Part shown: piece by piece, positions 1 through 6,661 of the stretch
How the letters are laid out: each line of letters opens with the position of its first letter
Position numbering within the stretch: the first letter of the stretch is position 1
Made by a program: the position numbers and the translations under genes
Assembly: GCA_910578795.1 (NCBI GenBank)
Contig: CAJTSD010000050.1
Coordinates: 1 to 24,098 of the forward strand
Origin: an uncultured Lachnospiraceae bacterium
GTDB taxonomy: Bacteria > Bacillota > Clostridia > Lachnospirales > Lachnospiraceae
DNA: 24,098 nucleotides
Direction of reading: 5' to 3'
The notes under the pieces: generated by a model
What the model was told of the DNA's origin: nothing
Database searches by the model: none
The model's input: only the letters and a program-made list of their open reading frames with translations

Positions 1-174
1 CCCATATCTAAAATGCCGGAAAGGCCCGAAAATACGGGCTATACCGACATATAAGAACTTCTAAAGAGATAATCTAAATTCACCCATAATTTTCCGTGAA
101 AAGTATCTATAATTGTTTTAAAGACTTTCCTTTTCACTTTTATATAAAATTGCCAAAGGAGTATTTATAATAAT

Positions 175-1548
175 ATGACTATCGAAACATATACAGCCAA
201 AATTGCAGGATTTTATATGCTCTTATTTCTATTCACGAGCCTCTTGGGTATCGTGGAAATTTGTAACAGAATACGAAAGAATAAAGTAATTTGGGCTGGA
301 TTTTTCCCCTGTTCTTTTCTCTATTCAATTTTTGGTTTTTTCAGCATATTAACTGCATATATGGCTTATGATGATGTCGCGGATCCCAATTATTGGAGAT
401 ATCAGGACTGGACATTACAGGATTTTATTTTACAGGGTATCAGGACCTTTCTAATATGGCTGTCCATCGGGATATCGCTTTATTTGTTATCGGAATGGAA
501 CACGTTAAAAAATAAAAGGAGACGGAAAAGAACTAAGAAAGTGATGGAAAAGATCATTGATAAAAAATTTAGGGGAATGATCTATATCGTTCAAAAAGGC
601 AAGGTTATACATGAATGGGCAAGCGGTTTTGCAGATTTACCGAATGAAATTCCTAATACAACAGAAACAAGATTTGCAAGTGCGTCGGCGGGGAAGGCAT
701 TTGTGGCGGTCGGCATTTTGCAGCTGATTGAACAGGGAAAGATCACATTTGAGGACACATTAGGCACACTGCTTGACCTGGAATGGAATGCGATTGACAA
801 GGATGTTACGGTTAGACAGCTTTTGAACCATACATCGGGCGTTCCGGATTATTTTGATGAAAACAGTATGGACGACTATGAGGAATTATGGATTGATTTT
901 CCGAATTATAAAATCAGAAAAAACGGGGATTTGCTTCCATTATTTATCAATAAACCGATGATATACCCAAAAGGGGAAAAATTCCAATATAGTAACACTG
1001 GTTATGTATTGCTCGCAATGATCCTTGAAAAAGTTACCGGACAGCCTTTTGACGAATATTTGAAAAAGAATCTTTTTGAGGTCTGTGGAATGGCGTCAAC
1101 GGGTTATTATGCGTTGGATAAGCTGCAGGCAAAATGTGCCAATCATTATATTTACTGTGCTGATACAGATGATTACCGCACTAATATTTTTTCTGTTGAC
1201 GCAAAAGGCACGGGTGCAGGCGGCGCGTTTGTTACGGTGAAGGATATTGTTCGTTTTTGGACGCATTTGCTGGAAGGCAGGCTGATTGCAAAACCACTTG
1301 TTTCAGAGATGCTGCGAAAACAGAGCGGGGACGGCGCTGACGCAGAAGAGGGATATTATGGTTATGGAATGTGGATTATCGACAATCCAAGCGGCAAGGA
1401 TTTTGCGTATTTTCAGGGCTGTGACCCGGGCGTCAGTTTTCTCTCGGAATACAATCCGAATAACGGAATGATTTCTGTTTTGGCAAGCAACTATGGAGAT
1501 AATGTTTGGAAGGCAATGCGTAATATAAGGGAAACGCTATACAAATGA
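175..1548 (+). CDS. Membrane-anchored class C beta-lactamase-like serine hydrolase
   Basis: A 457-residue protein. Residues about 10-105 hold two to three hydrophobic segments, followed by a basic stretch (KNKRRRKRTKK) that should face the cytoplasm. From about residue 122 it is a penicillin-binding/beta-lactamase class C (S12) fold: nucleophile motif S171-A-G-K174 (SxxK), an LLNHTSG element typical of the family, and the second motif Y272-S-N274. The usual third motif (HxG/KTG) appears as a QGCDPG stretch near the end, as in many S12 esterase/peptidase-like members. Likely an envelope-associated esterase or peptidase; genuine beta-lactam hydrolysis is not implied. Start chosen at ATG 175 with AAAGGAG at 155-161. 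A TATAAT-like -10 lies at 108-113 without a good -35. Downstream is a compact hairpin overlapping the stop codon. Family confident, substrate unknown. Confidence 0.85.
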   Translation: MTIETYTAKIAGFYMLLFLFTSLLGIVEICNRIRKNKVIWAGFFPCSFLYSIFGFFSILTAYMAYDDVADPNYWRYQDWTLQDFILQGIRTFLIWLSIGISLYLLSEWNTLKNKRRRKRTKKVMEKIIDKKFRGMIYIVQKGKVIHEWASGFADLPNEIPNTTETRFASASAGKAFVAVGILQLIEQGKITFEDTLGTLLDLEWNAIDKDVTVRQLLNHTSGVPDYFDENSMDDYEELWIDFPNYKIRKNGDLLPLFINKPMIYPKGEKFQYSNTGYVLLAMILEKVTGQPFDEYLKKNLFEVCGMASTGYYALDKLQAKCANHYIYCADTDDYRTNIFSVDAKGTGAGGAFVTVKDIVRFWTHLLEGRLIAKPLVSEMLRKQSGDGADAEEGYYGYGMWIIDNPSGKDFAYFQGCDPGVSFLSEYNPNNGMISVLASNYGDNVWKAMRNIRETLYK

Positions 1549-1563
1549 CACTTGTGTCATTTT
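1543..1563 (+). terminator. Hairpin overlapping the serine hydrolase stop codon, possible terminator
   Basis: AAATGACAC (1543-1551) pairs perfectly with GTGTCATTT (1554-1562), followed only by a short T tract. The stem includes the TGA stop. The same stretch also offers a promoter-like arrangement (ATGACA 1545-1550, 17-nt spacer, TATAAT 1568-1573), so the reading as terminator is not exclusive. Confidence 0.45.
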
Positions 1564-1642
1564 ATGCTATAATGTCGTCAGACATTATACTCGCCCGAAT
1601 GGGCATAAACTTACCATAATTACGGAGTAATTATGCTATAAT
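1561..1642. repeat. Cluster of short perfect palindromes with two extended -10 motifs
   Basis: Within 80 bp there are TATAATGTC/GACATTATA (1568-1576 with 1581-1589, 4-nt loop), GCCC/GGGC (1593-1596 with 1601-1604) and CATAATTAC/GTAATTATG (1615-1623 with 1627-1635, 3-nt loop). TTTATGC (1561-1567) can also pair with GCATAAA (1603-1609). The 12-mer TTATGCTATAAT occurs twice (1563-1574 and 1631-1642), each carrying the extended -10 TGCTATAAT. The rest of 1643-1765 shows no gene. It could be a repeated intergenic element, a small-RNA locus or stacked terminators. Confidence 0.5.
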
Positions 1643-1765
1643 ATTCGCAAATTTAAGGCATGTTTCCCTAATATTCTGCATTTTTTCCATAAAGTGAACT
1701 GTCAAAACAAGCTATTTTCATACGCGTTTGCACACCAAACTTTCAAGCCATCAATCGTGACGCTA

Positions 1766-2244
1766 TTAACTATATATTCCTGTTTTTACCTTATACTTAT
1801 GCCGTAATGGCTTCATCTCCCAATCATCAAATCCTATAATTCCATCATTCTGTAATCTTCCTAGCACAATCCCTGGATCACGTTCTATCTGATTTGCAAA
1901 AATTTCAATTGCCTGCAAATCATACTGCTTTTTCTCTAGTATTCAAATACTTTACGTTCCTGCGCCAATTCTTCTTCCGATTTAAATTCGGCAGTCAAAG
2001 TATCATAAGCATTTTGAAGATTGAGCCAATAATTTACACTTGTTCCAATCATTCCAGAAAGCTTCATGGCAATGTCAATGAACAAGCTCTGCTCTCCTCT
2101 GATTATGAGGCTGAGATTTTTAGGTGTCGTGTCTAATCTTTTTGCATAGTCCTCTTGTGTATGTCTGCTTTCCTCAACAATTTCCTTAATATAATATCCG
2201 GGATGAAACGCAATCATATCATGATATTCTATATAGTTACTCAT
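1766..2244 (-). pseudogene. higA: HigA-type antitoxin (XRE HTH plus ImmA/IrrE-like C-terminus), internally deleted
   Basis: The intact-looking part is 102 codons from ATG 2244: an HTH of the HigA/VapI type (HPGYYIKEIVEE, TQEDYAKRL, SLIIRGEQ, LSGMIGTSVNYWLNLQ) ending KVFEY-stop at 1936. Long HigA proteins continue here into a metallopeptidase-like domain. Immediately beyond, in another frame, 1766-1939 reads without a stop and encodes EKKQYDLQAIEIFANQIERD then PGIVLGRLQ and a short tail to TAA at 1766. That matches the extreme C-terminus of the ImmA/IrrE-fused form. So the middle of the gene appears to be deleted and the ends joined out of frame. The ATG overlaps the end of higB (ATGAGTAA), the usual coupling. 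The truncated HTH protein could still bind DNA. The family reading is from motif memory. Confidence 0.75.
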
Positions 2245-2608
2245 AATGTTTGCTCACCTCCGAAATCTCTACTATTTTAACAATATTTGCTATTTGGTCA
2301 ATATTGCAAGGATTATATGGATTTTTATTTTCATCTAATGGCTGAAGAATTACTCTCCATTGTTCACACCTTGATTTTACATCAATCGCAAAATATCCCT
2401 CTAGATCTCTACCATTTTTATTTCCCAATTTAAGAAAATGAAATGAAGGCTGGACAATAATATCTTTTACTGTATCAGACTCTCTTAACGCATTTATTCT
2501 CGCTAAAAGACTTCGCGCCAATATAGCATCTCCGCCAAACAATTTTTGAGCAGCTTTTACACTTGTACATTATATTTCAACTTTATCGGTTGCGTAAACA
2601 AGTTCCAA
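2237..2608 (-). pseudogene. higB: HigB/RelE-family toxin gene interrupted by an ochre codon
   Basis: Reading from a TTG at 2608 preceded by AAGGAGA at good spacing gives ELVYATDKVEI, then TAA (2570-2572), then CTSVKAAQKLFGGD and the rest of a HigB-type toxin (LARINAL, GRDLEGYFAIDVKSRCEQWR, VILQPLDENKNPYNPC, EISEVSKHYE). The two parts are in the same frame and make a natural 123-codon toxin with codon 13 mutated; CAA-to-TAA (Gln to stop) is the simplest path. The downstream part is open from a TTG at 2542 (101 codons), but that codon has no ribosome site and would lack the first strand of the fold. Overlaps higA by 8 nt. Either a natural loss-of-function allele or a base-call error. Confidence 0.75.
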
Positions 2609-2701
2609 ATCCTTTCTCCTTGTTTTTAAATTACGCATCGGGTAATTTTATTTTTGCGCCGTTTGGAATATTGTCAATGTTTTCGGTACAATATCCTTCT
2701 T

Positions 2702-3352
2702 CTACCTCTTCTTCCTCGGCGCAAAATACGGTGGAAAAATTCCTAATTTAGAGCCAATCGTGTGGAAAATGGGGAAGAATATAAATACCGTCAACACCTG
2801 CGTCACGATTTTGGGTGTTTCCAGTGCCAAATCCGCGGCTAACACGCCTGTATTTCCTACCATATCTACATAAAAATCCGTGCGCGTGAGCGGCTCTACG
2901 GTTTCAATCTGATTTAGGAAGGTTTCATTTTTTGTTAAATCTTCCCAAACCACCTGACCGAGCGGCAGGATGCTGTCCCCGCTGAACAGGGAATCGCCTG
3001 TTGACTGGACGCTTTCATCGTTGACGCGCGCGGCTACCCGTTCTCCGTTGGGGAGTTCGACATTGTACAGGTAATAGTTATCGTAAAAGCCTGCGCCTTC
3101 GTTTCTGTAGTGGATTCCGTGCGAAACGATTGTAAATGTGTCATGACTTAACAGGTCGTCTATGCTTTGCGCCCGAAACGCTGATTCGTCCGCCCGTCCG
3201 CCAATCTCACCATCTACTGCCTGATGTTCTTCCAACTCTTTCTCATATGCGGCTTCCGCTATACGGCTTGCCACATAGCCTGTTCCAAGCGCGATCAGCA
3301 TGGACAGCGCGATGCAGATGACAGCGTCGATTGGTAAAATTCGTCTTCTCAT
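2702..3352 (-). CDS. Two-TM membrane protein, unknown family
   Basis: A 216-residue protein with an N-terminal membrane segment (about residues 6-28, after MRRR), a soluble acidic middle region of about 130 residues presumably outside the cell, and a second hydrophobic segment (about 170-200, VLTVFIFFPIFHTIGS) ending in a basic PRKKR tail. I do not recognise a named domain. The start at ATG 3352 has AAAGGAG 14 nt upstream, slightly long. A promoter-like palindrome lies about 50 bp upstream. Oddity: just past the stop, another frame stays open for 24 codons (EEEVEEGYCTENIDNIPNGA then KIKLPDA-stop at 2631) and looks protein-like, so the C-terminus may have been frameshifted. Confidence 0.7.
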   Translation of the reverse strand: MRRRILPIDAVICIALSMLIALGTGYVASRIAEAAYEKELEEHQAVDGEIGGRADESAFRAQSIDDLLSHDTFTIVSHGIHYRNEGAGFYDNYYLYNVELPNGERVAARVNDESVQSTGDSLFSGDSILPLGQVVWEDLTKNETFLNQIETVEPLTRTDFYVDMVGNTGVLAADLALETPKIVTQVLTVFIFFPIFHTIGSKLGIFPPYFAPRKKR

Positions 3353-3388
3353 ATTTTATAACGATGCTCCTTTCTTAGTGTGCGCGTT

Positions 3389-3417
3389 TTATGTGAATTT
3401 GTTTACAATTCTGTAAA
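3389..3417 (-). promoter_or_regulatory. Promoter-like site with 16-bp palindrome
   Basis: TTTACA-ATTC-TGTAAA at 3402-3417 is a perfect 6-bp inverted repeat. On the minus strand its TTTACA can serve as -35, with a 17-nt spacer to ACATAA (3394-3389). It lies about 50 bp upstream of the membrane-protein ATG at 3352, where a repressor site overlapping the promoter would be expected. The -10 is weak. Confidence 0.35.
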
Positions 3418-3455
3418 GCACAACCTTGTATCCTCAGTTTTTTGAACTTATTTCT

Positions 3456-3545
3456 CTACTTTTTTAAATTCTGCTCTTTCTCAAAAAACGCTTTTTCTAA
3501 AACAGCATATTCTTTTTGAGAACACACTTCCCTGCATTTTTGTAT
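3456..3545 (-). pseudogene. Orphan C-terminal gene fragment, copy 1
   Basis: Reads QKCREVCSQKEYAVLEKAFF then EKEQNLKK-stop, preceded almost at once by an in-frame TGA and with no start. Copy 2 at 4582-4686 encodes nearly the same tail (KKCREVCSQKEYVILEKAFF then EKESNLMK-stop). Differences between copies are largely conservative at protein level, as expected of former coding sequence. The parent protein is not recognised. The two copies lie in direct orientation on either side of the lipoprotein gene. Confidence 0.6.
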
Positions 3546-3549
3546 TCAT

Positions 3550-3585
3550 GGGTCAAGCGAACATGCTTGCATGTTCATTTGACCC
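3550..3585. other. Long stem-loop downstream of the lipoprotein gene
   Basis: GGGTCAA (3550-3556) pairs with TTGACCC (3579-3585), and GAACATGC (3559-3566) with GCATGTTC (3569-3576), separated by a 2x2 internal loop and closed by a 2-nt turn. No T tract follows on either strand. It may stabilise or process the lipoprotein mRNA end rather than act as an intrinsic terminator. A smaller TGAAAG/CTTTCA hairpin lies between it and the gene. Confidence 0.5.
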
Positions 3586-3619
3586 TCAAATCAAGGTTGA
3601 AAGATTTTCTTTCAGCCTT

Positions 3620-4546
3620 TCACTCACAAACAATAACCTCATCCATCGCGTCCAAAGAAGTTCCATACGCAAAATTGACCGAGTTAGTCATGTCAAATGA
3701 GAGTTCGTAAAAAGCATCAAAACCGTTCTGCGCCGTCTTGAATAAAATGCTGTTTCCTGTATAACCATATACGTCAAGGTCAGAGATAATATCACCGCCA
3801 GTTACCCAAACCGTCCAACTGCTCCCTTCAACGCCATAGGTACACGTTTCCGTCCTTTCAATGCCGACACATGCGCCGCGTTCCACATCAAATATCCATT
3901 GTCCTTCAAATTTTTGAAAAACATCATCCAAGCTTGGATCCGCCGTATCGATGCTTTCTTGGATTTCAGGCGAAATCGTAAATGGTTCGTTTCTGACATC
4001 TGCTAAATATGCGGCAAGCGTGTATGCCCTTGCCCGCGTCATTTCTTCGGCGGTTGTGTTTTCCAGTTGCGCCTGCAGGCTTCCGCCAAAAGCCGCCGCA
4101 CCTGCGCCTTTTACATTTTCCTCTTTTCTTTTTATCCATGCCCGTTGTTCCTCGAGCGCTTTTTCTTTCGCTTCCGCGTCCAACTCATCGCTTAATCTGC
4201 TCCATAACGAATTGAGTTCATCGTCCCAAAGCTGATACCACTGCGCAGTAAGCTGATTCATCTCCTGCTGCCCCATGCTGCTCCAATCAGCGTTTTCATA
4301 TTCACTTGATTTTGTCTCTATTTTTGCAATTTCATCTTGAATACTTTCGGTTTCGCTTTTTTCTGTTATGTCATTTCTATTAATATCATTTATATCTATA
4401 TTATTCCCCTCTTCCGTCTGCCAATTTTGCGCGGATTGAGGCTGTTCATCGGGTGTGGAAAATGGCACTTCCTCTACTTTTACACCGCAACCGCTGCTGA
4501 ATAGCAGAACCATAATGTACAATACAATTGCGTTTCTTTTTTTCAT
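3620..4546 (-). CDS. Lipoprotein with LprI-like (DUF1311) domain
   Basis: Start taken at ATG 4546 because GGGGGA lies 7 nt upstream; an in-frame ATG at 4570 lacks a site. The 308-residue product has a short basic N-terminus, a hydrophobic core and a lipobox LFSSGC with Cys20, so it should be a lipid-anchored surface protein. After an acidic, Asn-rich linker, residues about 93-182 match the lysozyme-inhibitor LprI-type N-terminal domain (QQEMNQLTAQWYQLWDDELN, then LDAEAKEKALEEQRAWIKRK and TRARAYTLAAYL). The remaining about 120 residues (FEGQWIFDVERG onward) form a separate beta-rich region of unknown type. LprI family members can inhibit lysozyme; here that role is inference only. The gene is flanked by the duplicated tail fragments. 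Confidence 0.75.
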   Translation of the reverse strand: MKKRNAIVLYIMVLLFSSGCGVKVEEVPFSTPDEQPQSAQNWQTEEGNNIDINDINRNDITEKSETESIQDEIAKIETKSSEYENADWSSMGQQEMNQLTAQWYQLWDDELNSLWSRLSDELDAEAKEKALEEQRAWIKRKEENVKGAGAAAFGGSLQAQLENTTAEEMTRARAYTLAAYLADVRNEPFTISPEIQESIDTADPSLDDVFQKFEGQWIFDVERGACVGIERTETCTYGVEGSSWTVWVTGGDIISDLDVYGYTGNSILFKTAQNGFDAFYELSFDMTNSVNFAYGTSLDAMDEVIVCE

Positions 4547-4581
4547 AAAAAATCCCCCCATCTTTTTCATACAATATTTTT

Positions 4582-4686
4582 TTATTTCATTAAATTGCTT
4601 TCTTTCTCAAAGAATGCTTTTTCTAAAATAACATACTCTTTTTGGGAACAGACCTCCCTGCATTTCTTCTGATATTCTTTGGAAAT
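4582..4686 (-). pseudogene. Orphan C-terminal gene fragment, copy 2
   Basis: The open frame ISKEYQKKCREVCSQKEYVI then LEKAFFEKESNLMK-stop has no start codon and begins just after a TAA, 6 nt beyond the end of the DUF402 gene. It is the second copy of the tail at 3456-3545. Its first residues (EYQKKCREVC) also resemble the end of the DUF402 protein (EYTKKCYEII), so this could be the lost end of a DUF402 paralogue, but that is speculative. Confidence 0.55.
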
Positions 4687-4691
4687 TTATT

Positions 4692-5222
4692 TCATTTAAT
4701 AATTTCATAGCACTTTTTTGTATATTCTGTAAACGAAGCAATATTACTTAGTATTCCCCTCTGCAGTCTATGACTTGTTTCGAGTGCAAGGTTAAATTGC
4801 TTCTGCGTAATATCCCCTTTTGATAATGCACCCTTTAGTTCATCCATATCATCAATTATAATTTTTCCATTCGGATAGACTACCAAATCCAAATATAAGT
4901 CATCAAAATATGGCATCCCATCTGCATCAATTCCTTGTGCCGCTATCATATCAATATACCATAACAGAATTTTTTCATCTTCATCCATCATAGCTGTTAT
5001 ACAATACCAGTCATTATAGGGCAGAATCGACAGCCACTTTCTTCCTTTGTCACAAACTACAATGTCTTTGCCATTGAATTTCCAAACCTGCGCTTTGTTT
5101 ACCTCTTTGATTTCCATAAGCCCAATATATCCATTTAGTAATTCTGAGTTTACCGTCTTCCCAAAAATATTTTTAGAAACAATACATGTCCACTCATCAT
5201 ATGATAATCGACTTCTTTTCAT
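4692..5222 (-). CDS. DUF402 (FomD/Ntdp-like) domain protein
   Basis: About 176 residues. The centre shows the DUF402 signature: WYCITAMMDEDEKILLWYID, then DDLYLDLVVYPNGKIIIDD with the Asp cluster followed by MDELKGALSKGDITQKQFNLA. Family members include FomD (fosfomycin pathway hydrolase) and the Gram-positive nucleoside tri/diphosphatase Ntdp, where such Asp/Glu residues bind metal. Start uncertain: GTG 5237 and ATG 5222 are in frame with weak ribosome sites; ATG 5222 (GGA five bases upstream) is preferred. No neighbour suggests a pathway; probably a stand-alone phosphate-ester or nucleotide hydrolase. Confidence 0.7.
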   Translation of the reverse strand: MKRSRLSYDEWTCIVSKNIFGKTVNSELLNGYIGLMEIKEVNKAQVWKFNGKDIVVCDKGRKWLSILPYNDWYCITAMMDEDEKILLWYIDMIAAQGIDADGMPYFDDLYLDLVVYPNGKIIIDDMDELKGALSKGDITQKQFNLALETSHRLQRGILSNIASFTEYTKKCYEIIK

Positions 5223-5291
5223 AGCATTCCATCTCACAATTCTTGCTTTTTGTCTATAGCTCCGTTTTAATGGGAATGTAATAAACTACTC

Positions 5292-5654
5292 CTACATTGG
5301 AGTCCCGACCTCGATTAAATTCCCGTCAGGGTCATAAAAACGCACAACCTTCTGCCCCCAAGAATGCGTCATCAATTTATTCACATATTCAATCGGCTCG
5401 CCGCAATTTTCCAGTTTCTTCACAAATTCCTCAATATCACTTTCCTCAAAGTATAATTCACACGCATTATTTCGGAAAATGCAATCCCGCTTCAGAAAGG
5501 AGTTCCATATTCTTGCGTCTTGTAAGACAAGCCCTTCTGTCATGATGACATTTCCGTCATTGTCCAAAAGAACCTCCAGTCCGAACAGATTTTTATAAAA
5601 TGCTATGGATTTTTCGATGTCGTTTACGACAATCAGAACGTTTTTCAATTTCAT
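5292..5654 (-). CDS. VOC/glyoxalase-fold protein
   Basis: 120 residues with two beta-alpha-beta-beta-beta modules. The first begins KNVLIVVNDIEKSIAFYKNL and FGLEVLLDNDGN; the second ends VVRFYDPDGNLIEVGTPM, the hallmark closing strand of the glyoxalase/bleomycin-resistance/dioxygenase (VOC) family. Single-domain size, so it probably dimerises. Substrate not predictable: it could be a lyase or isomerase, or a drug-binding protein. Start ATG 5654 with AAAGGGA 12 nt upstream. An extended -10 promoter at 5961-5969 implies a leader of about 300 nt containing a strongly structured segment. Confidence 0.8.
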   Translation of the reverse strand: MKLKNVLIVVNDIEKSIAFYKNLFGLEVLLDNDGNVIMTEGLVLQDARIWNSFLKRDCIFRNNACELYFEESDIEEFVKKLENCGEPIEYVNKLMTHSWGQKVVRFYDPDGNLIEVGTPM

Positions 5655-5696
5655 AATAGAATATAATCCCTTTCAGCTTTTTACATGCGGAAAACT

Positions 5697-5860
5697 TACA
5701 GTTACCATATAAACAGGACCTCGCATTCACTGCGACGGATTTCTGCCTGCTACTGAAACGAGGTGAACAGTAACAGACTGCTCCCCCGCAGTCGCTGCAG
5801 GCAGGGAACAGTCCATTCTTTTTGTCCGATTCGGCGTGTCCTTTGTTGTTATTAACTGTA
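5697..5860 (-). other. Structured intergenic segment, three-way-junction candidate in the VOC gene leader
   Basis: CTGCCTGC (5743-5750) pairs with GCAGGCAG (5797-5804). Inside are TACTG/CAGTA (5751-5755 with 5768-5772) and GACTGC/GCAGTC (5776-5781 with 5788-5793), giving a compact three-way junction with one helix stacked directly on the closing stem. Flanking elements are TCGCA/TGCGA (5721-5725 with 5731-5735) and TACAGTTA/TAACTGTA (5697-5704 with 5853-5860). It does not match a riboswitch class I know. It could be a structured leader or a dispersed intergenic repeat. The rest of 5655-6114 (460 bp) holds no gene. Confidence 0.5.
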
Positions 5861-5960
5861 CCTGTTTAGGTTTTATGCGAATACATGCCAATTTTTACAT
5901 CAATTACATCATTTATTATGGTCTGCTGATTTTCTGTTGCCAAAATGTTGCCACGCCTTT

Positions 5961-5969
5961 ATTATAGCA
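5961..5969 (-). promoter_or_regulatory. Extended -10 promoter for the VOC gene
   Basis: On the minus strand this reads TGCTATAAT, a perfect extended -10. The -35 region at 17 nt (ATTACT) is poor, as is usual for extended -10 promoters. Transcription would start near 5954, 300 nt before the VOC ATG. Confidence 0.45.
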
Positions 5970-6114
5970 AATCTCGGCAATTTAGTAATCTACTTTTTTA
6001 AATTTTGCACACTCAAAGCGCAATTATCCTTAATCACCTTATTACATAGCGCTAGCACCATGTCTATACAACCAACAAAGTAAACACTGTATCTGTATAA
6101 AACCACGTAATAAT

Positions 6115-6597
6115 TTACAAATCCCTTTTCATATATCCACAAGTAAATGGAAAAAAGTCAAATTTCTTTGTTCCTATATGGATAAAACCATTATCCTCAT
6201 ACCATTCTCTTAATATTACATTTTCTTCTACAATTCCAATATTCATCTTTTTACATTTCATTTCTTTTGCTTTTATATAAGCATCCTCCAACAACTTTGT
6301 CCCAATATGCTTATGACGGTATTGCGGAAGAACACATAGATTATTAAGTTCACACTCATTATTATCTTGTAATGACAATGAATAATAACCAATGATTTTA
6401 CCATTATCATAATATGCAAACATAGGTCTATGTTCATTCTCTAATTGATATAATAGTCTATCCTCTGTTGTAGCAAATGCCGTAAAACGTGGAGCATTTT
6501 CGATTGTATAACCTAGTTCGTCTGCAACCGTAATAAAGCTTTCTCTTATAACATTGACACATTCTGCAATATCTTTTTCATGTATTTTCTTTATCAT
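6115..6597 (-). CDS. GNAT family N-acetyltransferase
   Basis: 160 residues with the GNAT core: strand 4 ECELNNLCVLPQYRHKHIGT, where the acetyl-CoA pyrophosphate loop is Q-Y-R-H-K-H-I-G-T, followed by KLLEDAYIKAKEMKCKKMNI and the closing motif LREWYEDNGFIHIGTKKF. Single domain, cytoplasmic. The acceptor substrate is not evident. Start ATG 6597 with AAGGAGA 9 nt upstream. It stands alone between the VOC leader and the NifX-like gene. Confidence 0.85.
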   Translation of the reverse strand: MIKKIHEKDIAECVNVIRESFITVADELGYTIENAPRFTAFATTEDRLLYQLENEHRPMFAYYDNGKIIGYYSLSLQDNNECELNNLCVLPQYRHKHIGTKLLEDAYIKAKEMKCKKMNIGIVEENVILREWYEDNGFIHIGTKKFDFFPFTCGYMKRDL

Positions 6598-6661
6598 CTA
6601 AACTTTCTCCTTTAGATAATTTCACTGCTATACTCAGTAAAGCCCATTTCATCACTCGAAC

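Noticed and set aside
2237..2542. Intact 101-residue HigB from TTG 2542
   Set aside because: There is no ribosome site at 2542, while a proper site and start lie upstream in the same frame behind the TAA; the short form lacks the N-terminal strand.
3550..3585. Intrinsic terminator
   Set aside because: The stem is strong but no T tract follows on either strand, so it is listed only as a stem-loop.
5743..5804. Cobalamin-type riboswitch
   Set aside because: CTGCTCCCCCGCAG recalls a B12-riboswitch segment, but the GGUG, AAUCC and B12-box elements are absent or in the wrong order.
5655..5867. Minus-strand frame open through the VOC leader (reads NGLFPACSDCGGAVCYCSPR)
   Set aside because: No start codon after the upstream TAA, it runs into the VOC gene in a different frame, and the sequence is better explained by paired stems.
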